From the NCBI GenBank assembly GCA_028285005.1, contig JANQQP010000017.1, positions 45,045 through 109,044 on the forward strand: a DNA stretch of 64,000 bases, written 5' to 3'. Source of the stretch: Dehalococcoidia bacterium (GTDB lineage Bacteria > Chloroflexota > Dehalococcoidia > Lucifugimonadales > Lucifugimonadaceae). The notes under the pieces were generated by a model. It searched no databases and was not told the origin of the DNA. It was given only the letters and a program-made list of their open reading frames with translations. How positions within the stretch are numbered: the stretch's first letter is position 1; each line of letters starts with the position of its first letter. Of the stretch, positions 28,151 through 38,392 are shown one piece after another. The position numbers and the translations under genes are program-made.

Positions 28151-28621
28151 TTGCAGCCTGAAGACTCGCACGACACGACACCGGAGATGACGAACAGAGA
28201 CAGAGGAGCCATCGGCCCCTCACTCACTGGGCCGTACTCCTTCCCACCGGCCGTTTGCGTAGCGTCCAACGATGCCATGTGGGCCGGTCTTCTGTCCCAG
28301 AACCTCACAGTGAGGGGGGCCTCGACCACACAGTGCGAACTCATCAATCTGACGTGCTGCGTCTCATCGATGTCAGAAGGTTCCTGGCTGGTACTCGACG
28401 GTGGATGGCCAGTAGGCGAGCTACAGGTTGCCCTTGATGGAATTAGTGGCACGCTCCGAGAGCGCAAGATCCGCGCTGTGGTAGTCGTCGACGATCTCGT
28501 CGGTCCCCATTCCCTCCCTGAGTTCAGGCCGGACTACGTCGTCAATCGGGCACCGGACATGCGGATACTGGTCCGGGACCTGCTGTCAGTGTTCAGCTCC
28601 ATTCCCGTCAAGTCTGCTTGA
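28151..28621 (+). CDS. Hypothetical protein
   Basis: 156-aa ORF downstream of the two regulators; no family recognised. Confidence 0.45.
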   Translation: MQPEDSHDTTPEMTNRDRGAIGPSLTGPYSFPPAVCVASNDAMWAGLLSQNLTVRGASTTQCELINLTCCVSSMSEGSWLVLDGGWPVGELQVALDGISGTLRERKIRAVVVVDDLVGPHSLPEFRPDYVVNRAPDMRILVRDLLSVFSSIPVKSA

Positions 28622-28917
28622 GCGCACCGCTGAGTCCTGTCGGTCCGCTCGGCCGCCTGCTCGTAACGGACAGTGCCGCTGGGAAAGATTGACCTTAAAG
28701 GCGCATGGTGATTGGCCCCGCGAACCCCTGTTGGTCCGCCATCTCATGCCAAACTCGGCGCCCTGAGCGCCGGAGGCCTCCTAGAAGAAGTGAAGAAAAA
28801 CGATGTGCGGGCCATACGGGCGCATCGCTTGTTCACAACGCTGTCATGGAGCAATTTCGGGTCGTTTGCTAAAGTCTGCGCCGCAATAGCGCAGTCACAA
28901 CCCGGACCGAACTACAG

Positions 28918-29982
28918 ATGATGCGGGAAAACTCACCAGAAATAGTCGTCGTTGGCGGAGGCGCAGGTTCCTCTGTCACTCTCAATGGCCTCAGGCGGCG
29001 CAACATCGCTCCGTCAGCCATCGTCACAGCCTTCGACAGCGGCGGCAGCTCAGGTCGGCTACGGGACGAATTCGGGCATCTTGCGCTTGGCGATATCCGC
29101 CAGTGCCTCACCGCTCTTGCCGAGGAGTCACCTGAGACCGAGGCCTTCAGGCTGGCAACGCAGTACCGCTTCACGAACGAGAGCAGCCTGAACGGCCACA
29201 ACCTCGGTGACCTCTTCCTGTCCGCACTCACCGATATGCATACCGATATCGAGATTGCTGTAAGGCAGATGGCACGCATGCTCAGGATCTCCGGCCAGGT
29301 CGTTCCCGTCACGCTCGATAGGGCGGACCTCTGCGCCGAGCTCGTCGACGGCAGCGTGCTGAGAGGCGAGTCGACGATCAACTTGAGCCTCAGGCGCTAC
29401 GACCCTTCTCCTATCAAGCGCGTCTACCTCGACCGTGATGTCAGGGCAAACGAACGGGCGATCCAGGCCATTTACGACGCCGACCTTATAGTGCTCGGAC
29501 CCGGAGATCTCTACACCAGCATCATCCCGAACCTTCTTGTCAGAGGTGTAGCCGAGGCGATCGAAGCGTCTCGTGCCAGGACCGTATTCGTCTGCAACGT
29601 GATGACCAAGCACGGCGAGACAGACGGCTTCACGCCAGCCGACTTCCTGCGTGAGATCAGCATCTACCTCGGCGGCGCCCCGGTCGACTACGCCCTCATC
29701 AACTCCACGCCCGTGTCTATCGAAGCTCAATCCGTCTACTCCGGCGTCAACGCAAAGCCTGTTGAGCTCACCTCGGACCTCGCAGAACGCCTGCAGCCGT
29801 GGTCCCGCCAGCAGATCTGCATCCCGCTCAGCGAGGAACTGGTCCCGGCTGGCGAGGACGAGATGCGGGTGCGGCACGACCCGGACAGGCTCGCCGCAGC
29901 GATCATCGGACTCTTCGACGGCGTCAACCGTGAGCAGACCAACACGGTAACCGGTGGTGAGGTGTTACCTGTTGCCGACTAA
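28918..29982 (+). CDS. yvcK: YvcK/CofD-like gluconeogenesis factor family protein
   Basis: EIVVVGGGAGSSVTLNGLRRR...VTAFDSGGSSGRLRDEFGHLALGDIRQCLTAL...LNGHNLGDLFLSAL...LVLGPGDLYTSIIPNLLV. Confidence 0.92.
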   Translation: MMRENSPEIVVVGGGAGSSVTLNGLRRRNIAPSAIVTAFDSGGSSGRLRDEFGHLALGDIRQCLTALAEESPETEAFRLATQYRFTNESSLNGHNLGDLFLSALTDMHTDIEIAVRQMARMLRISGQVVPVTLDRADLCAELVDGSVLRGESTINLSLRRYDPSPIKRVYLDRDVRANERAIQAIYDADLIVLGPGDLYTSIIPNLLVRGVAEAIEASRARTVFVCNVMTKHGETDGFTPADFLREISIYLGGAPVDYALINSTPVSIEAQSVYSGVNAKPVELTSDLAERLQPWSRQQICIPLSEELVPAGEDEMRVRHDPDRLAAAIIGLFDGVNREQTNTVTGGEVLPVAD

Positions 29983-30022
29983 CAGGCCATTTGGGGTTGT
30001 CCTTCCGACGAAAGATGCCAAA

Positions 30023-30697
30023 ATGGCGGCGCTCGCCAGGAACTCAGATATCGACTCCAACGAGCGATCTGGACAACAGTCGGAAACAGGTAGAGCTAAC
30101 CCCGAGAGGCGCATGAGCAGAGCGGCCAAAATAGCAGGCTACGTAATGGCTGCGATCGTCGCTATCGCTATCGGTGTGACAGCCAGCCTCAGCCTCGGCA
30201 CCGGCTGGCGTGCCTACACGGTGTACGGCGGCAGCATGGAGCCGCACTACGCTGAGGGCGACCTGATCGTCACGTCATCATCGAGCGTAGCGGACGTGGA
30301 GCCGGGCCAGATCATCGTCTTCACCGCCGACTGGGCCTCGGCGAAGTATGAGCAGCGCGTCGTCCACAGGGTTGCGGCTGTTGGAAACGTCGATGGAGTG
30401 CCGTTCGCATACACACGAGGCGATGCGAACTCTGTGGATGACCCTCAGCCGGTGAACCTCAGGACCGATGATGTGAGCGTAGTGCGCTTCAGCGTGCAGA
30501 ACGGAGCGTTCTGGCTGGACATGCTCACAGCGCCATACGCCCTCGCCCTGATATTCGCTGGACTCGGCATAGCTGGAACTGCTGCAGCGCTGGCTACAGG
30601 CAGGTCACCGCTCGGCCTTCGCAACTCCGGGTGGCTCAGGACGGCTCAGCACGCCCCGCAACGGCAAACGACGCCGCATCCAGAGCAGCTGCTCTAG
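30023..30697 (+). CDS. Signal peptidase I, SipW-like (S26B)
   Basis: YTVYGGSMEPHYAEGDLIVTSSSSVADVEPGQIIVFTADW...RVVHRVAAV...FAYTRGDAN catalytic boxes; N- and C-terminal TMs. Exact start uncertain. Confidence 0.85.
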   Translation: MAALARNSDIDSNERSGQQSETGRANPERRMSRAAKIAGYVMAAIVAIAIGVTASLSLGTGWRAYTVYGGSMEPHYAEGDLIVTSSSSVADVEPGQIIVFTADWASAKYEQRVVHRVAAVGNVDGVPFAYTRGDANSVDDPQPVNLRTDDVSVVRFSVQNGAFWLDMLTAPYALALIFAGLGIAGTAAALATGRSPLGLRNSGWLRTAQHAPQRQTTPHPEQLL

Positions 30698-33504
30698 TCC
30701 CTGTCCATCTCCGCCGGCACACTCGTGCGCTTCATCATGTAGAAGCCGCCGGCCAGCATCAGCATGGCCAGCGAGATCGTTAGCAGGACTGTCCACGGCG
30801 GGCCGCCCTGCCGGGTGCTTCCGCTCGCCCCACCGTCATCTGGCGAGCCGAGCAGGGCGAACGGGTTGCCTTCTTGAAGCTGCACAGTCGTGCGGACGGG
30901 CTCTGTCCTGATCTCTCCGGACTCAACCGCCGCGTGGAACTGCTGCGCCGTCGTCCGGTACGCCACCGCCGGTTCCTTATCGTCCGCTGCTGCGATCACC
31001 GTCACGCTGGCGCCATCAATGGCTTCTGGCACTGCAAGCTCGACTGGAGTGGTGTTTCCGGCTGGTGCCCAGTAGGAATAGCTCTGCGCGCTGTCAGCCA
31101 GCTCCACCTGCACCAGGATTTCAGAATCGACGTCTCCTGTGTTCACATCGACGAACGAGCCAGGGAACCCGATCGCAGATGAGCGAGGAGTCATTGCCGG
31201 GAACTGGTTCAGCGCAATCGTCGCCTCCGGGTGCGCAGTTCCACCGATACTGCCGTCATTCTCAGGATTCCACTGGCGGTCGCCGTCCAGGTCATCGAAG
31301 AATCCGTGCCTTATGAAGATCGCGTCGATCTGCTCCTGCGTGACGTCCGGTACGGAGTCGCCGTCCGTGTCAGCGCCCGCGTAGGCCTCAGAAAGGGTCT
31401 CGTACAGCTCTCTAATGTTCGTCACCCGGTTTGGTCCGGCGCCCCAGTCGTCAGTGATCGTCCGCAACAGATCGGCCAGGTCGAGGTCGATATCGTCATC
31501 GTCCGAGCTAACCGGCCGGCCAGGACTCGCTGCTACATCACTGAACTCAATCCCGTCTGGAGCAGCCACGTAGAACACACCGGTCTGACCGGGGCCAAGT
31601 GACTCCGGCCTCACCGATGTCACCTGCTTGAAGACCGTGTTGCCGCCCGAATCGAGCAACTCGATGGTCACTTCAGGGCTGCGGGCCACCTTTGTGCTCA
31701 GGTTTCGCACACGGCCAATCGCAAAGTTGCCCGTTTCGGCGTTCAATGAAGAGACAGATTCAACATCCAGGACGTCTGATGTGCTCGCGTAGTCCTCGGG
31801 TCCATCCTCGAAGTCCAGCAGCAGACCTGCCAGCGTGAACTCCTCCCACCAGCCAACGGCCTCCCAGGGCTTGCGGTCCGCCTCGATGTCATACTCAGCG
31901 CCGATCTTGTAGCGCTGCGGGTTTTCGACCTGTTCGATGTGCTTCGACACCATCACCGAGTAGAACTCGGCGAAACCCTCCACGAACGAATCTGTGGTCA
32001 TCTCGTTGCGGTAGTAGCCGCCGTGGTTCGTGTCGCCAACATGTATCGGAATCTGGTTGTCCTGGACATCCGCGAAGAAGGCATGGCCGAACTCGTGGTA
32101 TTCACGGTTATCCGGCGCTCCCCTGTAGTCAACGTCACTCGAAGGGAAGCCCAGGGCCATGAACGGCTGCAATACCGTCCGGCCGGTGCTTGAGCCGGCA
32201 TAGAAAGCGAACTCTGCTTCACCGGTCGGGTCACAGAAGAACGTCCTCGAATCGCACCAGGCGTAGATCGGGATGGGCAGGCCGTAGTCGAACGGAGCGC
32301 CAACCTGCACGGCAAGCTCGGCCGCCCGGTTGTAGTTCTGGTACAGCTCGATGATCGACGGCCAGCGTTCTGTATCGCCATCGGACGAAGCGTAGTTGTC
32401 GCCGAGGTCCCAGATGTCGAAGTTCATCTCGCAGATGCCGTCTTCGATCTGGTTGGCGCTGAGCGCCCTCGAAAGCGTCACATCTGCTTGCTGAGCGAAT
32501 ATGTGGAAGATCGGCTGAGCGCGGCCGCCGTCTGTCGGCACCAGGACCACACGGCCATTCGCTTCAACCGGCTGCCCGAAGCCATAAGCTCCAGTCTCTC
32601 CGGTAGCTCCAGTGAGCAGCACAGAGTTGTTCGCTGCGTGGATCTCGATTCGCACCATTGGCACAGCGATGCCGCGAGAATCGGTTACGCGGCCCCGTAC
32701 GAGGCAGGAGCCTTCTGGAACATCAGATGGCACAACCACTGTGCCAACCGCCTCGCCCTGGCTGCTGCCGCCGGATCCGCCATCAGGGCTCGACTGTCCG
32801 GTCTCAAGCGAGCCTCCGTCCGGAATGCTCACTCCGCCAGAACCTGTCGAACCGCCAGACGAGCCTCCGGATCCCTGGCCGGGAATTTGCCCGGACGAGT
32901 CACCAGAGCCATCGTTTACAGGGTCCTGGCCATCTCCCACAACACCAGGATTCGTCACAACAACCTGTTCGGGACATGGTTCAGACACGGAGGCCGCGGC
33001 TGCAGCAAGGTCAGATGACAGCTTTCGCATCGCATTGGCATATCGAGTTTCGCCCTTGTAGTCGGAACGAGACTGTCCCAGCGCTCCGTAGTGACTGCCT
33101 TCTACAGAGAAAACACCCGGTGAAGTCGACGGAGGTAGTCCGCAGCCACGTTGGAGCACGTTGACAGGTCCGCTCTCGGTCCAGACAACGGAGACGCTTG
33201 CCGACAGCTCAGTGCTCGGTGGCAGGACATAGTCGCACTCCAACTCGAACAGATCGCCTCGTGACACAACCTCGGCGTCGGAGATGAGCGCCAGCCCAAC
33301 CAGCGACGGCGGACAGGCTATTCCGGCCTCGTTGGCAGATGACACGTTGTCACCGCTATTGAAAAACCCGGTCAGCCACGGTGTGCCCAGCGTTCCACCT
33401 GTAACGATTAGTGCGGCCGCAATAGCGAACATCATCATCGGAGAAGACCTTTTCGACCTTTTAGGCCTGATGTATCTCTGAGAAGTCTCACTGTCCTGGT
33501 ACAT
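30694..33504 (-). CDS. Large secreted/membrane-anchored putative zinc metalloprotease with carboxypeptidase-regulatory-like domain
   Basis: N-terminal TM; CLVRGRVTDSRGIAVPMVRIEIHAANN; EYHEFGHAFFADV (HExxH) and downstream FVEGFAEFYS; C-terminal TM anchor LLTISLAMLMLAGGFYMMKR. Confidence 0.75.
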   Translation of the reverse strand: MYQDSETSQRYIRPKRSKRSSPMMMFAIAAALIVTGGTLGTPWLTGFFNSGDNVSSANEAGIACPPSLVGLALISDAEVVSRGDLFELECDYVLPPSTELSASVSVVWTESGPVNVLQRGCGLPPSTSPGVFSVEGSHYGALGQSRSDYKGETRYANAMRKLSSDLAAAAASVSEPCPEQVVVTNPGVVGDGQDPVNDGSGDSSGQIPGQGSGGSSGGSTGSGGVSIPDGGSLETGQSSPDGGSGGSSQGEAVGTVVVPSDVPEGSCLVRGRVTDSRGIAVPMVRIEIHAANNSVLLTGATGETGAYGFGQPVEANGRVVLVPTDGGRAQPIFHIFAQQADVTLSRALSANQIEDGICEMNFDIWDLGDNYASSDGDTERWPSIIELYQNYNRAAELAVQVGAPFDYGLPIPIYAWCDSRTFFCDPTGEAEFAFYAGSSTGRTVLQPFMALGFPSSDVDYRGAPDNREYHEFGHAFFADVQDNQIPIHVGDTNHGGYYRNEMTTDSFVEGFAEFYSVMVSKHIEQVENPQRYKIGAEYDIEADRKPWEAVGWWEEFTLAGLLLDFEDGPEDYASTSDVLDVESVSSLNAETGNFAIGRVRNLSTKVARSPEVTIELLDSGGNTVFKQVTSVRPESLGPGQTGVFYVAAPDGIEFSDVAASPGRPVSSDDDDIDLDLADLLRTITDDWGAGPNRVTNIRELYETLSEAYAGADTDGDSVPDVTQEQIDAIFIRHGFFDDLDGDRQWNPENDGSIGGTAHPEATIALNQFPAMTPRSSAIGFPGSFVDVNTGDVDSEILVQVELADSAQSYSYWAPAGNTTPVELAVPEAIDGASVTVIAAADDKEPAVAYRTTAQQFHAAVESGEIRTEPVRTTVQLQEGNPFALLGSPDDGGASGSTRQGGPPWTVLLTISLAMLMLAGGFYMMKRTSVPAEMDRD

Positions 33505-33534
33505 CTATTCAGCACACCTCTTGCGGAGCCTGCA

Positions 33535-35058
33535 TTAAGCTGCCTGCTCCCAGAACTCAGTCCCTGACCCCTCATCTCCATTACCGCCGCTGATACTTAC
33601 GCCGGCCGGTCTCAGCGGCACGTCAAAGCTCATCGTCGTGCCCTCTTCGGGGACACTGCTCACGGAAATCTTTCCGCCGTGTCCCTCGATGATCTGCTTG
33701 GCCAGCACGAGCCCGATGCCCGCGCCATCAACATGCGGGTTTTCCGCGCGCCAGAACATCTCGAAAATGTGTTCCTGGTCCTCGTCCGAGATGCCGATGC
33801 CTTCGTCGATTACATCAACGTGCAGGTTGCTGATGTCGACATCAGCAACCAGTCTCACCCTCGATCCGTTCGGCGAGTACTTGCTGGCGTTGCTGACAAG
33901 GTTCGAGAACACCTGGATCAGGCGGCCACGGTCACCGGTCATCCTTCCAAGGTCCTGCTCCGCCTCGATCTTCAGCATCTGCTGCCGCATATTCAGATCG
34001 TGCGAGAGCGAATCCGCCACCTCGTCGAGAACCGGCCGTAACTCAAACTCGTGGTTCACGATCTCAAGCGTGTCGACCGTTGACTGCGAAGCATGAGCCA
34101 GGTCTGACACCAGCCTGTTCAACTGGGCTCCGTTGCGACGCGCCGTGCTCAGCTGTTCAAGCTGGCGCTCGGTCAGGTTGCCGGTGCGGTTGCGCAGCAC
34201 GAGGTCCAGGAAAGAGACAAGCGATGCGAGCGGGTTCGAAAGCTCGTGCGATATCGCAGATATGAAGCGGCTCTTCGACTGGTTCAGGTCGTTCAGTTCA
34301 CGGTTCCTGCGCCCCAGCCTCTCCTGCTGAATGCGCTCTACCGCAAGAGTCTTCTCATTGCGGCGCCAGATACGCACATCAGCTGCCAGCACAAACGCCA
34401 GCAGCACTAGGAAAACACCGCTAAGGCTGATCAACGTCGTGCGCAGCACCGTGCTTCGAGACTCTTCCAACAGGCCAGCGACGCCCGGAGGCACAGCCCT
34501 TGAGACTCCAAGCACCTGTACTGGCTCTCCGGACCGTTCGCCAACCAGCGGCACAAAGCTGATCACCAGGTCAGCGGCGTCGGCCGGGGCTTCGGGCTCA
34601 GTCAGGCCATCGGTGATGATGCTTGAGACGATCTCGCCGCCTAGCGTCTTGCTCAGATCGGTTTCGGCAAGCTGCGAGACCATCACTCCGCCGTCCGACG
34701 ACGACCAGAGCAGCACTCCGCCCGTGTCGTAGATGGCGAGCCCCGCGATATCCAGTGCTTGCAGCACAGTCGGCGCGGTGATCTGGAGCGTGGTCGAGTT
34801 GAACGCTGGAGTTGGTATGAACTCAGACGGAGCGCCGAAGATCGGCGGGTTCACGGCTTCGTCTGGCGCATCGTCCGCCAGTAACTGACTGACCAGCGTC
34901 GCGATGAACCTCGCATCCCGCTCAGACTGGGCTTCGGTCAGGCGTAGCAGGCTGCGCTCGGCCGAGTCAGACATCAGCGAATTGACCGCGATTGCCCCTG
35001 CGCCGATGGTCAGGGCGCTGAAGATCACGAACACGATTGTCAGTTGAAATCGCTTCAT
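33535..35058 (-). CDS. Membrane sensor histidine kinase
   Basis: Two TMs; AISHELSNPLASLVSFLDLVL H-box; NLVSNASKYSPNG; DEGIGISDEDQEHIFEMFWRAENPHVDGAGIGLVLAKQIIEGHGG. Confidence 0.93.
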   Translation of the reverse strand: MKRFQLTIVFVIFSALTIGAGAIAVNSLMSDSAERSLLRLTEAQSERDARFIATLVSQLLADDAPDEAVNPPIFGAPSEFIPTPAFNSTTLQITAPTVLQALDIAGLAIYDTGGVLLWSSSDGGVMVSQLAETDLSKTLGGEIVSSIITDGLTEPEAPADAADLVISFVPLVGERSGEPVQVLGVSRAVPPGVAGLLEESRSTVLRTTLISLSGVFLVLLAFVLAADVRIWRRNEKTLAVERIQQERLGRRNRELNDLNQSKSRFISAISHELSNPLASLVSFLDLVLRNRTGNLTERQLEQLSTARRNGAQLNRLVSDLAHASQSTVDTLEIVNHEFELRPVLDEVADSLSHDLNMRQQMLKIEAEQDLGRMTGDRGRLIQVFSNLVSNASKYSPNGSRVRLVADVDISNLHVDVIDEGIGISDEDQEHIFEMFWRAENPHVDGAGIGLVLAKQIIEGHGGKISVSSVPEEGTTMSFDVPLRPAGVSISGGNGDEGSGTEFWEQAA

Positions 35059-35075
35059 CGCTGACTGGAGCCGCT

Positions 35076-35714
35076 CTAGCTCTTTACCTCCACCACCTGT
35101 GAAACCACGTGCTCGCCGCCGTCCATCAACTCGTACTCAAATGAGTCGGTGCCATCGCCGGATCCATCAGGCACATACAAAATCTGGTTCGGACCGATCA
35201 CTGTGGCCGTTCCATGCGCTGGCGGCGACTTAATGCTCAGCTCTGGGTTCACCAACCCACTCAAGGTCCGAGGACTTATCGAGATCACGACTTCGCTCAT
35301 CGCCGGAACGGGCGTAGCCGAGTTCAGCAGCTCGAGAATCTCCTCGATAGTCGGCTCACCGGGCACTTGGGTCGGTAGAACCGGAACCTCAGTCGGTCTG
35401 CCTTCCGGCGCCAGTTGCCCGCCTGAGATTCCCGCATTCAGCAACTGGCCCAGCCGCCGCTCGACCTCTTCTGAATCCAGGTTGGAGATATCGTCAGGCA
35501 CCGTTACATCGCTGGGAGGCAGCGGATCTTCGGCCCCGGCTGGCGCAAGCCCCGCAGAACAGGCCAGTGCAGCCACCAGGAAAAGACTCAGCGAGGATGC
35601 GACAACCGAACGCCGCCAGATCGTTCCGGACACGTGTGACCGAACGAGTCCGCCGAACAACGGACTCGATCTCCGCCGTGCCGCAGACTCCAGGTTGTCG
35701 AAGCTACTTCGCAT
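35076..35714 (-). CDS. Secreted protein with cadherin-like/Ig-like C-terminal domain
   Basis: N-terminal hydrophobic segment; IKSPPAHGTATVIGPNQILYVPDGSGDGTDSFEYELMDGG. Confidence 0.55.
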   Translation of the reverse strand: MRSSFDNLESAARRRSSPLFGGLVRSHVSGTIWRRSVVASSLSLFLVAALACSAGLAPAGAEDPLPPSDVTVPDDISNLDSEEVERRLGQLLNAGISGGQLAPEGRPTEVPVLPTQVPGEPTIEEILELLNSATPVPAMSEVVISISPRTLSGLVNPELSIKSPPAHGTATVIGPNQILYVPDGSGDGTDSFEYELMDGGEHVVSQVVEVKS

Positions 35715-36138
35715 ATTGGCTAATCGTGACGGTGAGATAGAGCTTTGCCTGACCGCCCATGACTCACCAGCAGCGCCCCTCTGTGCGCGGCCGCGTGGTC
35801 TCTAATACCTACACTCCATGATTGGCTCAATCTCCACACTGGTGGTGAGACACACCGGTCATGGTGGTGAGCCTCTCCGTGTGCTCTCGGTTGGATTACT
35901 GAGTGCGAATTCAAACCCCAGTTCAGCTGGCCGCGAGTTGAACCATGCTTCGACAGGGTGTGCGTGGCGTGGTGGGGCAGAGTGGTGCGGCGCGACGAAC
36001 TGAGCCTGATGGCTAAGGCCGACCTCTTCTCCGGGGTAATTTCAGGCCAGCGAAGGCCGCGACTCAGGACCAGACGCAGTGTTACTCTTTGGCCCGGCCT
36101 CATACGGTTTCGCGAGCCAACAAACAGGAGAGCGACAG

Positions 36139-37341
36139 TTGACCAACAACGGCCACCTGGGACCGACACAGGGCATGCCCTTGTCCGGACTGCGAGTCCT
36201 GGATCTGACCCGCGTCCGATCCGGCCCGACCTGCGTGCGGCAACTTGCGGACTGGGGCGCAGACGTCATCAAGATTGAGGCGCCGCCGGACGGCAAGGAA
36301 GCGCTGGGCGGCGAGCGTGATGGCTTCGATTTCCAGAACCTTCACCGCAACAAACGCTCCATCACCATCAACCTGAAGGCAGATGCAGGAAAAGAGGTCT
36401 TCTTCAAGCTGGTCAAAGAGGCCGACGTGGTCGTCGAAAACTACAGACCCGGCGTCAAGTTCAGGCTCGGCATCGACTACGACTCGCTGGCAGCCGTAAA
36501 CCCTCGCATCGTCCTCGGCAGCATCTCCGGTTTCGGCCAGGACGGCCCGTACGCAGACCGACCCGGCTTCGACCAGATAGCGCAGGGCATGGGCGGCCTC
36601 ATGTCGATCACTGGCGAGCCTGGCGGTGGGCCGCTGAGAGTGGGCATCCCGATCGCAGACCTCTGCGCCGGAATGTTCTGCGCCCAGGGTATCCTGCTGG
36701 CGCTCATCGAACGAGAAAAGTCTGGCAAAGGGCAGTGGGTCAAGACCTCTTTGCTCGAAGCACAGATCCAGATGCTCGACTTCCAGGCAGCTCGCTATCT
36801 CAAGGACCAGGAAGTGCCGGTCAGCGCAGGCAATGACCACCCGACCAGCATCCCGACTGGCGTCTTCCCGACTGCCGACGGTCACATCAACATCGCAGTT
36901 GCAGGTCAGCAGATCTACGAACGCTTCTGCCGCGCCGTCAACGCCGAAAACCTGATTACAGATGAGCGGTTCGCCACGGCGGCTGCCCGCTCAGACAACC
37001 GGAAGGAGATGAACGCCGCCATCGGGGCCATCACCTGCAAAGAGAGTTCGCAGCACTGGATTGAGCTTCTCAATGAGGCGGGTTGCCCGTGCGGTCCGAT
37101 CTACTCGATGGACGGCGTTTTCGAAGACCCGCAGGTCCAGCACCTCGGCATGGCGGTGCCGGTCGACCACCCTAGGCTGGGCGAGTTCCCGCTGGTCAAC
37201 CAGGCGATCAAGATGAGCCGCACGCCGTCCTCTGTACGCACCGCGACCCCTGAGCAGGGTGAGCACACCGACGCCGTGCTGGCAGAGCTAGGCTATGACG
37301 CCGGCACCATCGAACAGATGCACGAATCAGGAGCGGTGTAG
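36139..37341 (+). CDS. CaiB/BaiF family CoA-transferase (family III)
   Basis: MPLSGLRVLDLTRVRSGPTCVRQLADWGADVIKIEAP...NKRSITINLKADAGKEVFFKLVKEADVVVENYRPGV. TTG start with AGGAG upstream. Confidence 0.93.
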   Translation: MTNNGHLGPTQGMPLSGLRVLDLTRVRSGPTCVRQLADWGADVIKIEAPPDGKEALGGERDGFDFQNLHRNKRSITINLKADAGKEVFFKLVKEADVVVENYRPGVKFRLGIDYDSLAAVNPRIVLGSISGFGQDGPYADRPGFDQIAQGMGGLMSITGEPGGGPLRVGIPIADLCAGMFCAQGILLALIEREKSGKGQWVKTSLLEAQIQMLDFQAARYLKDQEVPVSAGNDHPTSIPTGVFPTADGHINIAVAGQQIYERFCRAVNAENLITDERFATAAARSDNRKEMNAAIGAITCKESSQHWIELLNEAGCPCGPIYSMDGVFEDPQVQHLGMAVPVDHPRLGEFPLVNQAIKMSRTPSSVRTATPEQGEHTDAVLAELGYDAGTIEQMHESGAV

Positions 37342-37371
37342 GCGATACAAAGACGTTCCGACCCGCTATCT

Positions 37372-37552
37372 GTCATCCCGACCAACGCGGAGGGATCTGA
37401 CCTATCGCTGTCCATCAACCCGAATCTTCAACAGCAACGCGACACCCAGGAAAGTCAAGAAACACCATCAACTCCGCATCCAACGCCGCCACCCGAATAG
37501 CTCGGTAGTCCATGTGAGCCCAGTCAGATCCCTCCGCGTTGGTCGGGATGAC
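37372..37552. mobile_element. MITE-like element with perfect 30-bp terminal inverted repeats
   Basis: Left GTCATCCCGACCAACGCGGAGGGATCTGAC (37372-37401) is the exact reverse complement of right GTCAGATCCCTCCGCGTTGGTCGGGATGAC (37523-37552). Confidence 0.8.
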
Positions 37553-37563
37553 AGAGAAAAACC

Positions 37564-38367
37564 ATGACCCTGCTGCAACTCAAAACCGAAAAGATGATCG
37601 CCAACGTCGAGAACGGCGTCGGCTGGATGACCTTCAACCAGCCCAAAAGGCGCAACGCCGTCTCATTCGAGATGTGGCAGGCCATCCCCGAGATCATCGA
37701 ATCTTTCGCCGCAGACCCCGCCGTCCGTGTTGTCGTCATGAAAGGCGCGGGCGACAAGGCCTTCGTCTCCGGGGCGGATATCTCAGAGTTCGAAACGCTA
37801 CGCAGCACACCAGAGCAGATCGAGGTCTACGAACGCACATCTGGAGCAGCAGGCCGCGCTATGCGCTCGCTCGAAAAGCCGCTCATCGCCATGATCCGAG
37901 GCTTCTGCGTCGGCGGCGGCCTCGCCATCTCACTCGCAGCAGACCTGCGCATCACCGCAGACGACGGACAGTTCGGCGTTCCCGCCGCAAAACTCGGTCT
38001 CGGCTACGGCTACAGCGGCATCAAGGAGCTTATGAGCCTCGTCGGCCCCTCCTACGCCAAGGAGATCTTCTTCACCGGCCGCCGTTTCAATGCTGAAGAG
38101 GCGCATCACATGGGTCTCGTGAACAAGGTTGTTCCGGTAGCCGATCTCGAAGCTGAGACGACCGCATACGCCGAGATCATCGCAGGCAATGCGCCGCTCA
38201 CCGTGAAGGCTGCCAAAGCGGCGGTCAACGAAGGCGTAAAAGACCCCGCTGACCGCGATCTAGAAACGGTCGCCGAGATGGTCAAGGCCTGCTTCGACAG
38301 TGAGGACTACAAAGAGGGCCGCCGGGCCTTCATGGAGAAGCGCCCGCCGCAGTTCCAGGGCCGATGA
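37564..38367 (+). CDS. Enoyl-CoA hydratase/isomerase family protein
   Basis: GVGWMTFNQPKRRNAVSFEMWQAIPE...GAGDKAFVSGADISEF...PLIAMIRGFCVGGGLAISLAADLRI; ends at TGA. Confidence 0.94.
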   Translation: MTLLQLKTEKMIANVENGVGWMTFNQPKRRNAVSFEMWQAIPEIIESFAADPAVRVVVMKGAGDKAFVSGADISEFETLRSTPEQIEVYERTSGAAGRAMRSLEKPLIAMIRGFCVGGGLAISLAADLRITADDGQFGVPAAKLGLGYGYSGIKELMSLVGPSYAKEIFFTGRRFNAEEAHHMGLVNKVVPVADLEAETTAYAEIIAGNAPLTVKAAKAAVNEGVKDPADRDLETVAEMVKACFDSEDYKEGRRAFMEKRPPQFQGR

Positions 38368-38392
38368 GGGCCGGTCGCAGGCTGTGTGAGGA

